Shown here: one piece after another, positions 44,147 through 55,829 of the stretch
How positions within the stretch are numbered: position 1 is the stretch's first letter
Layout of the letters: each line of letters starts with the position of its first letter
Assembly: GCA_949358305.1 (NCBI GenBank)
Contig: OX442323.1
Coordinates: forward strand, 6,262,001-6,326,000
Length of the DNA: 64,000 nt
Reading direction: 5' to 3'
Source of the DNA: Strigamia acuminata
Lineage: Eukaryota; Arthropoda; Chilopoda; Geophilomorpha; Linotaeniidae
Notes under the pieces: model-generated
What the model was told of the DNA's origin: nothing
Seen by the model: the letters and a program-made list of their open reading frames with translations, nothing else
The model's database searches: none
Position numbers and translations under genes: made by a program

Positions 44147-47100
44147 TACTAGACTCCGGCGGATATCGAAACATCATAAGTGAGGAATTGGCCGACAAAC
44201 TGCAGCTGTTACGTCAACCTTGCCCTTATATTAAATTGAGGGTAATTGATAACTCCTTGATATCGCCAGAGGGACTAGCAAAAATTACAGTCACCATTGG
44301 AAGATTGGACTACAACATGGAGGTATTAATAGTGCGAGGATTTGGTCATGAGCTCCTACTAGGTGACCCTTTCCTCAAACAAGCAGGGTGTGTGTTGGAC
44401 TATGACCGGCGGAAGATCTTTGTGGGACGGAAAAGTGAGGGATTGAAACCCGAGGTTTTTGCTATGTCTAGGAATCATCTGGAACAAAAATTCATTGGAA
44501 GAATAACGAAATCAATGAAGATTCCAGCCATGCACGAATGCATGTTGTTTATTGGTGTTAATAACAATAAAACTAAAGAAGATTTATTTGCAGAGCCGTT
44601 ATCTAATTTGACTGACAGGTTGGGACTAATAGGTTGTAAAACTCTAACCACATTTAAGGATGGATCAGGTATTATGCGAGTTGCGAATCCAACGAAGAAG
44701 GCGGTTTATTTGCAGAAAGGAACAGCGATTGCTAAAGCATACCATGTAATTGACATTGGCAGTTTTGAGGAGCAGCCACCTAATGGTCTGAACTTTGATT
44801 CTGCCGTGTCAAGTGATCTACTGGATACAAACCAAAAGGAGCAGCTGAAGAACCTACTGCGCAAAAATGAAGATAGATTTGCCACTTCAGACCAGGATTT
44901 AGGCAGAGTGAAGGTCTACAAACATAAAATAGACACAGGTGATGCCAATCCAATTCACCTGCAGCCATATCGCCGATCCATGAAAGAAAAAGAAATAGAA
45001 GCAGATGAAACCCAGAAGCTGCTTAATATGGGTGTAATCAGAGAGTCCGAGAGTCCATGGAGCGCACCAGTGCTTTTAATTAAGAAACGTGATGGAAAGT
45101 GGCAATTCTGTGTTGATTGGAGGCGGTTGAATGCAGTAACTAAGATGGTCTATCCACTCCCCGACGACACCTTAGATCAATTATCAGGTGTGAAGTATTT
45201 TTCCATGATGGATTTAATCCAGGGATATTTCCAGGTCGAAATCGATGAGGAGGACAAAGAAAAGATTGCGTTCACAACGTCTTCCGGTCATTACGAATTT
45301 AATGTACTGGGCCAGGGTTTGTGCAATAGCCCTGCGGCATTCCAAAAGCTCATGAACAAAGTGCTTGGTAACCTCCTAGGAAAAGTCTGCATAGCCTACT
45401 TGGACGATTTGATCATCTTTTCAAAGACATTCGACCAACATTTGGTTGATTTGGACGTCCTCTCGAAATTGCGCACAGCGAATTTAAAGGTCAAATTAAG
45501 TTAATGCACTTTTGGAATGGATACCATTAAATATTTGGGACAAGTCGTCAATGCAAAAGGAGTTTCACCGGACCCACGCAATTTGGAGTCTGTGGCGAAG
45601 TTCCCAAAACCAACATCAGTAAAGCAGTTGCAAGGTTTTCTTGGGTTATGTTCTTATTATCGCAAATTTATTCGTGGTTTTTCAGACGTTTCCAAATGCC
45701 TTGTGAACTTGACAAAGAAAGAAGAAAAATACGATTGGGGACCGGCCACACGATGAGGCGTTCCAGAAGCTGAAGACAGCCCTAATTACAGTTCCAGTGC
45801 TGGCTCATCCAAATTTCAGTGAGCCCTTTATGATCTCTACTGACGCCAGTGCATACGGATTGGGCGTTGTGTTGAAACAAAGATTAATAAACAAGAACAT
45901 GTTGTGGCCTACGCTAGCCGACTGCTTAGCAAAGCAGAACAGAACTATAACGCAACGGAGCGTGAGTGCCTAGCGATCATCTTTGGTATACAAAAGTTCC
46001 GACCTTACTTGTATGGCCAAAAGTTCTATGTTATTACAGACCATGCAGCGTTGCAGTGGCTTAAAACTGTGAGAAATCCCAACGGACGACTCACTAGATG
46101 GTCACTCCAATTGGTGGATTATGACTAAGAAGTCATACATAAGAGTGGTAAAAAACATCAAGATGCTGATGCGTTGAGTCGTATTCCCGAGGCAGTGGGC
46201 GAAGAAGAAATAATAGATTTACCTTTGCTACTACTTGAAAATCTGGACCTACCTGCTGAGCAGCGAAAGGACCAGAAACTCAAGGAATACGTCAATGCAC
46301 TTCAAGATAGTGAGCACCTTTCGAAAAAGTGGAGACGATCTCTACAGCAGTTCGTGCTCCAAGATGATGTTTTGTTCAGACGGAAAAATTTCCTGGGCAG
46401 CGAAAGGTTATTACTGGTTGTGCCAAAACACTTACAGCAAGATGTTCTGCACGAGATGCATGATGGCCTTCCAGGAGCTCATCTAGGCCTATCGAAAACT
46501 TGGAAACGGATAAGCACCAGATTCCATTGGCCTAGAATCTACGGAGAAGTCAGAGACTATGTTCTGTCTTGCAAGAAGTGCGCTGCAGCGAAAACAGACA
46601 CCACGCCACCAAAAGGACTATTGCAACCATGGACAACCGTGACAAGACCGTTTGAAAGAGTGGGGATTGACACTTTAGATAAATTCCCTACTTCAAAAAA
46701 TGAAAACAACTTCGTGTTTATTATGACGGACTATTTGTCAAGAGCAGTTTGTGCAAGAGCGTCACCAACTTGCACGGGTGTTAAAGCTGCAGAAGCTCTG
46801 GTTTATGAAATAATGTTGAAAGAAGGATCTCCGAGGGAAGTTCTAACCGATCGTGGGAGTGAGTTCAGAAATGAATTGATTGAGGAGGTTTCTAGACTCT
46901 TCAAGTCAAAACATAAAACAACGAGCGGATACCATGCCAGGACCAATAGATTGACGGAGCGTTTTAATGCCACCATTGCAAAAATGCTGCAAAACTATGT
47001 TAATGCCGACCATACGGACTGGGATGATTCCTGCCATTTCTGTTATTCTCGTATAACACGTCAGTTCACGAGACAACTGGTTATACCCCATACTTTTTAT

Positions 47101-47877
47101 TAAGGGGGTACGATGCAGATTATAACGTCGATGTGAATTTGAATCTCCCAAGGAAGGAATTCACTTTGAGAACTGCCAAATTCATCGAGGAAGCAAGAAG
47201 AATCTCAAACCAAAGGCTAGAAGAAATGTCAGCTAAAAGCAAGAAAAGATTTGACAAGGACAGAAAGATTGTGGAGTTTGAACCAGGGGAATACGTCTAT
47301 TTGAAAAAACCAAACAGAAAAGTAGGCCTGAGTGAAAAGTTATTACCACAATATTCTGGTCCTTATGAAATAGTGCGTCGAACTGCACCAAATGATTACC
47401 AAATAATAGACTCAACTGGTAAAAAATCAGACATTGTTAATGTAGAAAGGTTAAAACCCTACAAGCCAAAGAAGGAGATGTCTATAATAATGGATAAAAA
47501 TAGTGAAATTCAGGTGAAGGTAAAAAATCCTAACAAAACTAAGTCAATGGAGAGTGCAGCAATTAAAGAAGTAAAAATTAACGCTAAAAAAGCCCCAAAA
47601 CAGTCGAAAAAACCGTGTAGAGAAAGGTTTGTTAGCGACAAGGATCAAATCTCGTTAAAATCGCTGTTTGAACCGGAAGAAACGTCAGAACAACGTTTGA
47701 AGGAATTGCCACCAGAGGGCGACAACGACGGAACACGTGACTTTGTTTAATACCGCGGGTAAGAACAGACTACCGCCAGTTCTACTAAGCCAGTCTTACT
47801 GAACATTCGACCTCATCGAACAATTAAGTTTTGATTAGCAAATTGAACTGCTCGAACTTTAATTTGGAAAATTTTCG

Positions 47878-48132
47878 GTGATCGTTGGCGATGGACGAAC
47901 AAACGCCTTTGTCCGATTTGGACGAGTCGATAACGTATATTCGAGAAGAGAAGACGAACCACCAATGGCGGACGAGGAGATTGAACGACTACCGAAAATG
48001 CGCACGATAGTTGATTTAGTTTCCTGTGAACGCCCGTATACGGAACGTAATGAAGTAGGCAAATCCATTATCGACAAGCGAACTGAGATGACACCGAGCC
48101 AATTTAAGAAATCATCAAAGATGAGTAATTAA
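47878..48132 (+). other. Small open frame downstream of pol, unknown
   Basis: 84 codons inside the retrotransposon between pol and the 3' LTR. Charged, no signal peptide or membrane segment, so not envelope-like. It may be a remnant of an extra gene or chance. Confidence 0.25.
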
Positions 48133-48438
48133 ACAACTGGATTTGACCAATTACTACTGAAAACGGATATCTTGGAAAAATGAAGAATCATCAAATTGTG
48201 TGACAAATTTTTTTTTATTTAACGCTTAATGTATAAATTAAACATAAGTGGAATAATTTTGTGATTTATGTTTTCTGAAAAGAATTGTTAAGCTAAGGTT
48301 ATAGTAATAGAAAAATTAATATCCAAACGAATCTCATTTTTTTTGTTTTTTTGAAATTTTGATAATTGTTGTTGATTTAGGGAATGAAATGATAATCAAT
48401 AAATAGAGGGAGAAATGATAATCAAAAAAAAATTACCA

Positions 48439-48602
48439 TACTGCCTCGATTAAACGCCGGGGCGTTTATTACTTTTTCCGACCCGACCCCCTCCCGGGCG
48501 TGTCAGTTTTTGGCGGCGTTTAGTGCACTACACGCCGCCTAGCCCCCGGCGTTTAATCGAGGCTCGGCGTTGAGATACGCCCGGCGTTTAATCGAGGCAG
48601 TA
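48439..48602. mobile_element. TA-flanked element, TACTGCCTCGATTAAACGCC family, copy 1
   Basis: Ends TACTGCCTCGATTAAACGCC and its complement, with TA at both boundaries. The interior is GC-rich with repeated GGCGTTTA motifs. It is inserted in the retrotransposon between pol and the polypurine tract. Relatives lie at 51614-51986, 54715-54797 and 60475-60630. Confidence 0.8.
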
Positions 48603-48641
48603 CGGTAGATAGAAGAATTTGTTTTTGGTGACCAAAAAATT

Positions 48642-48652
48642 AAAAGGGAAGG
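48642..48652 (+). other. Polypurine tract
   Basis: AAAAGGGAAGG immediately before the 3' LTR; the usual primer site for plus-strand synthesis in LTR elements. Confidence 0.65.
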
Positions 48653-48653
48653 C

Positions 48654-49196
48654 TGTTACTTGCCTGAACCTGGCTGTAAGACAGCGGGCTCGAGCGCGTA
48701 GTCCTAGAGTTTAAATGCCAAATTCTCTCACTAGAAGAGATAAGTTGCCAAACTCTCTCACTAGCCAGCGCTATGCTAATTATGCACATGACGGCTGGAC
48801 TGATCAATTTAGAGTCAGGGGAAAACTTAGAGTTTACTTGCTGATTAAATCAAGCAAGAGAGATCAGATGAGTTTGGACAGTAAGTAAGTAACATGGCTC
48901 TAGAAATGCTTAGTGGACCAGCACACTCAGTGCTTGGTCCCAATAGCTCAAACCCACTTAGAATTAAAACACATTGATTATCATTTCATACTTTTCTTAT
49001 AATTTAGGTTTGTGATTTAAGTGAATTGATTACCATGTTTAAATTGAATAAAACCATTTGTAATAATTCCCAGAATAAATAGGGTTTGATTTAAGATTGA
49101 ACTAAAAGTTTCACCTTAAAGATTCTCAAGGTCTCTCATCATTAAAATAATGATAAGTTGTTAAGTGTGTTTAAATTCCCCAACTCACACGTAACA
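48654..49196 (+). repeat. 3' LTR
   Basis: Matches the 5' LTR with a small number of substitutions and two indels, implying a fairly recent insertion. Confidence 0.93.
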
Positions 49197-49739
49197 ATAT
49201 AGACTTACTGTTTATTAAGTTACTGTTTCTACATTTGTATTAAAAGAATTCGTAGTAGCAGGTTGTCCTACAGTTGTGACACTAATTAAATAAAATTGTG
49301 TAGCTGGTAAATTAACTCCACAAACTTTGGTAAATTTATTGAATTTTTGCATTAACACAGATGTTTAACAATCAAAACTTACACATATCAGCTCATCTAT
49401 TGGTGTTGGAATGAGTAAGCAAAGAAACACTTGTTCGATACTTTACTTCTTTCACGTACAACAATCACGAAGGAAATCCTAATCTTGCTATTAAATCATC
49501 TTATCACATAGTTTGTTGCAGGCACTATTTCCTTACAATTATAGCCTTTGTTACACCAAATTTAAGGTGACAAAAACTTTACTACGATGAAGTTGGCACC
49601 ATATTCTCATTTGTCAAAATTAAACAAAATAAATCCCATTTTTTTTACCAAAGATTTCAATGGGTTTTACACCAAAAGAAAGAAAGCATTCTCATCTATA
49701 AACAACAGGAACTTATCCAAATCCTGCTAGATCGATCCA

Positions 49740-50200
49740 GCCCGATGATCAGTCTGATTGTTCCAAGTTGATGATCGGTCTGATCCTGCCAGGTTGATGA
49801 TCAGTCTGATTGTTCCAAGTTGATGATCGGTCTGATCCTGCCAGGTTGATGATTAGTCTGATCCTGCCAGGTTGATGATCGGTCTGGTCCTGCCAGGTTG
49901 ATGATCGGTCTGATCCTGCCAGGTTGACGATTGGTCTGATCCTGCCTGATGATCGGTCTCATCGTTACAGGTTAATGATTGGACTGATCATTTCAGCCTG
50001 ATGATTAGTCTGATTGCTCTTCCTCAATGATCGGTCTGATCGGTCCAACCCAATAATTGGTCTGATAGTTCCAGTCAGTTGATCGTTCCAGTCCCATGAT
50101 CGGTCTGATCGGTCTAGCCCAATGATCAGTCTGATCGGACTAGCCCAATGATTGGTCTAATCATTCCAAGTCGATGATCGGTCTGATCGTATCTTACCTC
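49740..50200. repeat. Minisatellite with roughly 26-bp unit
   Basis: About 17 imperfect copies of TTGATGATCGGTCTGATCCT followed by GCCAGG. The first eight or so are near-identical, later ones diverge in spacing and sequence but keep GATGATCGGTCTGAT. Confidence 0.85.
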
Positions 50201-50587
50201 AGTAATTTTTTCAGTGATACTTATTCACCACATAACCTCCTCTATAAGTTAAGAGCTAAGTACAACATACGACAATTAACTACAGAACTTTCCATCTAGT
50301 ATAGATCAATTTCTGTATTAGACTGTGGCACGATTGTCTTGTGATCATGGCGCCATCCATGGCCGAAAAGACACAAAATGACGTTATTTTGCCGGCAAAT
50401 GGCAGACTTCTGACATCTCACATTTACCTACAAAAGGTTTTACCAATGCAACGACAGATGGCGCTACTTAAAATTTATACGGGACAACTTAAATTTTAAA
50501 AAAATGGCAGTAGAGACGTTCTGTAGTTGAACCTCCAAGATACAACAAAGTAGAAGATAAAATAATAACAATAATCAATGTTTACGC

Positions 50588-50607
50588 TGCAGCTGCTGTT
50601 GAATTGG
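50588..50607 (+). promoter_or_regulatory. Conserved upstream box of UGT-6
   Basis: CTGCAGCTGCTGTTGAATTG, about 140 bases before the ATG. Near-identical boxes occur upstream of UGT-7 (about 57012) and UGT-8 (about 61388). Probably a 5' UTR exon or promoter element retained after duplication. Confidence 0.45.
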
Positions 50608-50727
50608 CTCCATACAAGGAAGATAATCATCAGTATTTGTTGGAAAACAGGTGTAACAGTAATAAGATATAATTCATGTTATAAGACCAGAAATAAATCA
50701 TTTCATTTCTTTTCTTATATAGCAAGC

Positions 50728-53700
50728 ATGAAGAATTTTCAAGCCTTGCTCATCCTCACTGTCCAACTGCTGGCTGTTCACAGCGAAGAGATACTCATTC
50801 TTCAACCATTTTCTCCAAACAGCCACAAACTTCTAGCAAACCCCATAGCAGAAGCTCTCGGCTTAAGAGGCCACCACGTGACGATTGTATCAGCATTCAA
50901 TTTCGAAGGATCCGTTCCGGCAAATGTGACCGAAATTGTTTATCCGCAATTCAGATTTTCTTTCGCAGTATTACAAAGCATCTTAATAGACGCTATAAGA
51001 CACGGTTGGTATCCCGAAATCTTCTCACGCTATTTTGAGCTACAGTCAGGACTGTGCCGGCAATTCTACGCTTCCAGACATTTTCAAATGTGGATGATTC
51101 AAAAGCAGAAATTCCGAGTGGTTATAATCGACAGCGTCTTTACGGAATGTCTTCTGCCGTTGTGGCGAAACTTTGGAGAAAGTGTCATCATTTTAAATCC
51201 TACAACGTTGACGCCATTGATCACCAAAACGATAAGTGCGCCAACGCCGTACTCGATAGTTCCATTTCCAGCACAACCTTTCACAGATCGAATGACATTT
51301 ATCCAAAGATTAAGCAATACCATGAGCTGGTTACTGACCAGTTACGTGGCTGAGGTGTCCCAAGAAAAGTTTTACAAGGATGTTATCCTACCAAATTTTC
51401 CACATGTTAAACCCAAAAACGAATTACTGTCAAACATTTCTTTGATTCTCGTCAACGAAGAACCGGTTTTTAGCACTCCGCGTCCATATTTACCAAACAT
51501 TATTCAAATTGGAGGAATTCACTGTAGACAAGCCAAACCTTTGCCCAATGTAAGCAACTTACTTTCAATTACAGTAGGTGCATTCTATCCTCAAAAGACA
51601 AATTGACAATCCATACTGCCTCAAATAAACATCGAGGGGGCCATTTATTTTTCCCGTCCCGACCCCCCTTCCCCTGGAACCTATTTGAAGCCCGGCGCTT
51701 ATTCAGCCCCGGCGCCTTTTTAAAAAAAATTGTGATATTTTAGTAAAACTCACAGATTTTTAGGGAAAAAATCCTTTTTTTTCAGGCCAGCGCTCCGCTA
51801 ACCCAGTGGTCGGCAACTTTTTGAGACGAAAGAGCCATAAGTTATAATTTAGGATTAGGATTAGGTAACCTAACCTAGGTATCTTGACATTGAAAGAGCC
51901 GCAGGTTGCCGACCCCTGCGCTAACCCCCCCAGCACTTCAACGGTACCCGGCCCCCATTTGAATCCGGCGTTTAGATGAGGCAGTACTAATTGCCTGAAA
52001 TAACTTCGCTGGAAAAGAATATGACGTATCTTACATGCAATCTCTGCAACGTCAACTTGAAAAAGTTGAAAAAAGTGAAATTGAAATCGCTTCTTTGACT
52101 TATTGAAGTGAACTTAACTCTTCTGCATCTGCTATTGCTGCCACATGTTGTAGGTAACCATACTTTTAATTCAGTTCCATTTTTAGTGTTCAATCGAGAA
52201 TTCACTTATTTAAGTGATTAACAGGGAAATGAATTCGTCTTTAAAAGATTGAATGCACCAACTTTCTTCACCCAATTACAATTCACATTCAGCACTCAAT
52301 CTGTATGTGTGCTCTGAGTGCCGAATGAAAGTATTATGAGGCTCTAAGCTACAACAAATATGTAATGCCAGTTTTACAAACTGATCTCCTTTCAACAATT
52401 TTTCAAAGGAATGTTTCTTCTTATTCTAAAAACCCATTCATTTCATTTTACATTTTTAGAGTGATCTAACAAAATTCATGGATGAGTCAGGTGAAGATGG
52501 ATTTATCCTTGTCAGTTTTGGAAGTATAATCAACGGAGATTTAATGACTAAAGAGTTAATAAACACTTTCCTTAGCGCTTTCACACAAATAAAGCAAAGA
52601 GTTGTTTGGAAATATGAAAGCGAACTGAACAATTTACCAAACAATGTAATGACAGTCAAATGGTTCCCACAACATGATATTTTAGGTGAGTTAAACACTA
52701 TAAGTGAGTCCTTGTCTTAATTATTATCCTTAATTTAGCAACTATGACACAATTTGCACATGAGTCATTCATTTCACTTATCCTTATTCATTTAAGCAAA
52801 CTTGCTTAACCAATTTAAATGTCCTCCCAAGTAACACAAGAAAAGACTAAAAATTTAATATCGTATCTGCAAAGATGTGATGTTAAATCAATCGTCCGTG
52901 CTACTGGGGCTGTCACTATCTTCGAAGGCAATAGAGTGTTTGTGGACATGCCTTATTCGTTAGGAAAATTGGTTCTTATGATCTTATAGTGTTATAACCT
53001 TATGAGATTATGAAATTGGTTGCTGCAAGTTTCCTTACAACCTTATGTTATGTTCTTAAATTAGTAATTTTGATCACATGATCACATAATCACTTGATCA
53101 AAACAACATGGATGGCGAATCTGTGGGCGTGTCGTCTAGCGCGACTCAATCTACCACGACATAAATCTACCGCAACTTTGGAACTTGTATTTTGGGTATT
53201 TCTTCTTCCAATTTCTAAGAAGGGCTAATAAGAAAGGGCTGCGGCCCCCCTTGACCCCCACGAACCTAACCTTACTGGTTTTTTGATGCAAAACCATTTT
53301 TTGGGACGGCTTGTCGCGGTAAATAATGTCGCGCTAGATGTGCATCCCTGTGGCTAATTTCTTCCATTTCGCCATTAGAAAGGTCCAAATACGTTCCCAA
53401 TGGCGAATTGGGAGAAATTTGCCATTGCTTTTGGACAGAATAAAGTAGAAATTCGCCATTCGTGCAAATGGTCAGATTCGCCCCTTGGGCGATTCGCCGT
53501 TGGAACGGCACCCCGATTGGCTGCCTTATTTTATAAAGTACTCTTATAAAAATTCATTTTCCTTATGCTTACAGTCCATCCTTATGCTTATGATGCCATA
53601 AGGTCATAAGAATGGCCATTTATAAGGAAAAAGGCATGTCCGCAAACTCTCTAATGTCTGCTTCCAGGGGAAAATTGCATGGTCTTCTTCTTTCTGACTA

Positions 53701-54353
53701 GAATAAGTGGACCGTGATGCTCCAACTCTGATGTACCAATAAACATTTTGAATCAAAGCACTTTCCCTCTCAACAAACACTTCCTATTTTACTTCTAAGA
53801 TTCTGAAACTAAGTATAATCTTTTTTTCTGCACAGGACATCCTAAACTCCGAGCTTTTGTAAATCAAGGTGGCATGAACACGGTGCAAGAAAGCATTTAC
53901 AATGCAGTACCACAAGTCGGTTTTCCAATGACAACCGACCAACCAATGCTTGTTGCCCGTGCTTCGGCTTTAGGAATTGCCATTCAACTTGATTTCAGAG
54001 CCGTTACAGTTGATGAACTAGTCAACGCCATCAACAATGCATCAAATGATCCTGAAATGAGAAGGAAAGTCCAGTATTACTCCAAAATATTTCGGGACAG
54101 AAAAGAGCCCCCGTCAGAAAGAGCCGTATTTTGGATTGAATATGTAATGAAGTATAATGGCGCCCACCATCTACTGAGTGCAGCAAGAGATCTCAATGTA
54201 CTTCAATACTATTTGGTCGATGTCTATGCCTTCGGTCTGCTGATCCTTGTTTTAGTAGTCATGCTTTTATGGTTTGTGGTGCCAAAAATTGTAAACTTTT
54301 TTTCCGGAATTATGACGATGGTTATTTGCAAACTTAAACACAAACTAGAATAA
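50728..54353 (+). CDS. UGT-6: UDP-glycosyltransferase
   Basis: Three exons, 50728-51549, 52460-52685 and 53836-54353; 521 residues. An open frame extends upstream to 50578, but the ATG at 50728 is chosen because MKNFQALLILTVQLLAVHS is a signal peptide aligned with UGT-5, -7 and -8, and an acceptor-like site lies just before it. His33 in SPNSHK, Asp in FRVVIIDSVFTEC, signature FVNQGGMNTVQESIYNAVPQ, C-terminal membrane helix. Intron 1 holds the element at 51614-51986 (with a nested hAT derivative) and intron 2 the element at 52933-53652. AATAAA at 54471-54476. Confidence 0.92.
51614..51986. mobile_element. TACTGCC-family element, copy 2, in UGT-6 intron 1
   Basis: Begins TACTGCCTCAAATAAAC and ends with the complement of TACTGCCTCATCTAAACGCC, with TA at both boundaries. 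It is enlarged by a nested hAT derivative at 51804-51918. Confidence 0.75.
51804..51918. mobile_element. 115-bp hAT derivative with exact 8-bp target duplication
   Basis: Ends CAGTGGTCGGCAAC and the complement of CAGGGGTCGGCAACC, flanked by CGCTAACC on both sides (51796-51803 and 51919-51926). It keeps the GAGCC and GAAAGAGCCGCAGG subterminal parts of the hAT family at 26586 and has lost nearly everything between. Confidence 0.9.
52933..53652. mobile_element. TA-flanked TIR element, GAGAGTTTGC family, copy 3
   Basis: Begins TAGAGTGTTTGTGGACATGCC and ends with the complement of TAGAGAGTTTGCGGACATGCC. It lies in UGT-6 intron 2. The interior contains repeated TTCGCCATT/AATGGCGAA motifs (about 53370-53510). 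No transposase. Confidence 0.65.
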
Positions 54354-54714
54354 AAAAAAAATTAATGTAGGAATGAATTTTATCCAGGCATGCTATCTCT
54401 TAAATGGATAAATAGATTTGTTCTTTCCGTCAGGAATCAATCTTTTAAATCATTCATGCTTGACTGTTGAAATAAAATTTCATGTTTCCAAAAAAAATTA
54501 AAACTGAGTCTAGCTGACTTGTTCACTCAAACATACAATGGCTTCCTAACACTTGTCACTATTCTGTTGTTATGTGGTATGGGATGCTGTATATCCCATT
54601 AGCCAATCAGAGAAGTGCCATACTTACACTGAAACAGACTTTAAGTGTCGTTGATAGGTCGGTCTAACGTATGGTTAATATGACGATCCGACAATATGCC
54701 GATTTTTCAGTTAT

Positions 54715-54797
54715 GCGCCGGGCCTGGAATAAGCGCCGGGTGGGGAGAGTCGAAAAAACTATTAAACGCCCCGGCGTTTTTTCGAGGCAGTAGGATA
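54715..54797. mobile_element. TACTGCC-family element, copy 3 (one end only)
   Basis: Contains AAGCGCCGGG and AACGCCCCGGCG and ends TTCGAGGCAGTA. The left terminal repeat is not recognisable. Confidence 0.6.
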
Positions 54798-55307
54798 AGT
54801 CTTTTTTTTTTCTAGAAAACTGGTTTGTTTTCCAAAAAAGTAAAATTCGCATTTTCACTTAGCAAGATAACTGGTAAATGATGTATCAAGAAGCACGAAA
54901 AGCATACTTTTATTTCAACCAATTTTGGATTAAAGGTTTTTTTTTATGAATCACAACAACTATCAGATTCTTCAATATTGGAAACAACAAAATCAAATCA
55001 GCTGTGCAACACACCTCCTACCCAACTGATTCTTTTCTTTGAATGTCTTGTATACATCTAAACTTCAATATTTACAATCTTTTATTGATTTTACAATAGC
55101 CAAAACTAATATCTCTAGTTCAATCTCCTGCCTTGTAGGCAAACTTTGTTGCAGATGTTCAACAATGTTCACACAGAACCAGAACTCAAAAGAAACATCT
55201 CATATTCAGAAAATTTTAACGTAATTAATTTTAATTTTTTAACAAATATAAAGTTACAAACATCAAAATTACTGCTAAAAATAAATAAAAAATTAAAGTA
55301 CAAATTT

Positions 55308-55380
55308 TCACAGACAACAGGATTTGAACCTGTGTGGAAAGATTCCTAGTCCATTGCCTGAACCACCGGACCACCACTAC
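55308..55380 (-). repeat. tRNA-like segment (possible SINE head)
   Basis: On the minus strand a box A-like TGGTTCAGGCA (55355-55365) and a perfect box B GGTTCAAATCC (55320-55330) have tRNA-like spacing, and the T arm pairs perfectly (ACAGG/CCTGT). The acceptor stem does not pair, so it is not a functional tRNA. A tRNA-derived SINE or tRNA pseudogene is likely. Confidence 0.4.
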
Positions 55381-55541
55381 AAACTATTATTGCTTTCATG
55401 CAGGCAGTCATGTTGGTGAACAAAGTTGCAATGTCATGTAAATCACTTTGGGTTCCAGAGTAAGGTTTGCATAGAGTAATCACCAAGTGTAGTGCTACAT
55501 TTAACCTTTTTACTCAAAAAAGTATAAAAATAATGCTTCTA

Positions 55542-55772
55542 TACTCTGGCCATGTGTAAGTTTGGCCTAACTCCGAGCCTTTTCTCTGGTGTAGTGATAC
55601 AAGAAAATAGATCCAAACACCAGGATTGCAACCGATCTACTGAAAATAGTAAGCGAACATTCTAAGATTTCTGGAAGAAGCAAGCAATAAACTATGAACT
55701 ATTTTTCCTGGTGGCAGCACAGAGTGAGTTATGAGGCTCGGAGTTAGGCCAAACTTACACATGGCCACAGTA
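55542..55772. mobile_element. TA-flanked TIR element (CTSTGGCCATGTGTAAG ends)
   Basis: TACTCTGGCCATGTGTAAG on the left and the complement of TACTGTGGCCATGTGTAAG on the right extend for about 40 bases through GGCCTAACTCCGAGCCT. TA lies at both boundaries. About 230 bases, no coding capacity. Confidence 0.8.
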
Positions 55773-55829
55773 TACACACCGCATGCGGCTCTTTCGATGT
55801 CAAGATGCGGCTCTCCAGTTATATGAATG

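Larger units (their letters stand above)
42334..47750 (+). pseudogene. Retrotransposon pol, split by a Tc1 element and broken by stops and frameshifts
   Basis: The N-terminal part (42334-42471) leads into a protease whose active-site segment (LDSGG) resumes right of the Tc1 insertion at 44149. Insertion plus TA duplication is 1,677 bases, so the frame is the same on both sides. The reverse transcriptase carries YLDD (about 45400). RNase H carries the [10 protein letters not shown] and TERECLAI segments. The integrase has the HHCC zinc finger (46457-46600) and D,D,E residues in GIDTLD, LTDRGSEF and LTERFN, with a C-terminal domain at 47133-47750. Breaks: stops at 45502-45504 and 46126-46128, and frameshifts near 45745, 45890 and 47045. 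Confidence 0.88.
39923..49196 (+). mobile_element. Ty3/gypsy-type LTR retrotransposon, degraded, with nested elements
   Basis: Two LTRs of about 545 bases (39923-40467 and 48654-49196) begin TGTTAC and end AACA, with ATAT on both sides (39919-39922 and 49197-49200) as target duplication. Internal order is gag, protease, reverse transcriptase, RNase H, integrase, which is the Ty3/gypsy order. A candidate primer-binding site follows the 5' LTR and a polypurine tract precedes the 3' LTR. A Tc1 element (42472-44146) and a TA-flanked element (48439-48602) have inserted into it. Coding regions carry several stops and frameshifts, so it is not autonomous. No envelope-like gene is recognised. Confidence 0.93.
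49197..50727. other. Intergenic region and UGT-6 upstream DNA
   Basis: It contains the minisatellite at 49740-50200 and the conserved upstream box at about 50588. The rest is AT-rich without a recognised gene. The UGT-6 ATG is preceded by an acceptor-like TTATATAG|CAAGC, suggesting a 5' UTR intron. Confidence 0.5.

Noticed and set aside
47878-48132. Envelope gene making the gypsy element an errantivirus-like provirus
   Set aside because: The frame is only 84 codons, with no signal peptide, cleavage site or membrane segment.
50578-50727. Upstream in-frame extension of UGT-6
   Set aside because: It crosses an acceptor-like site just before the ATG at 50728, is absent from the paralogs, and would bury the signal peptide.
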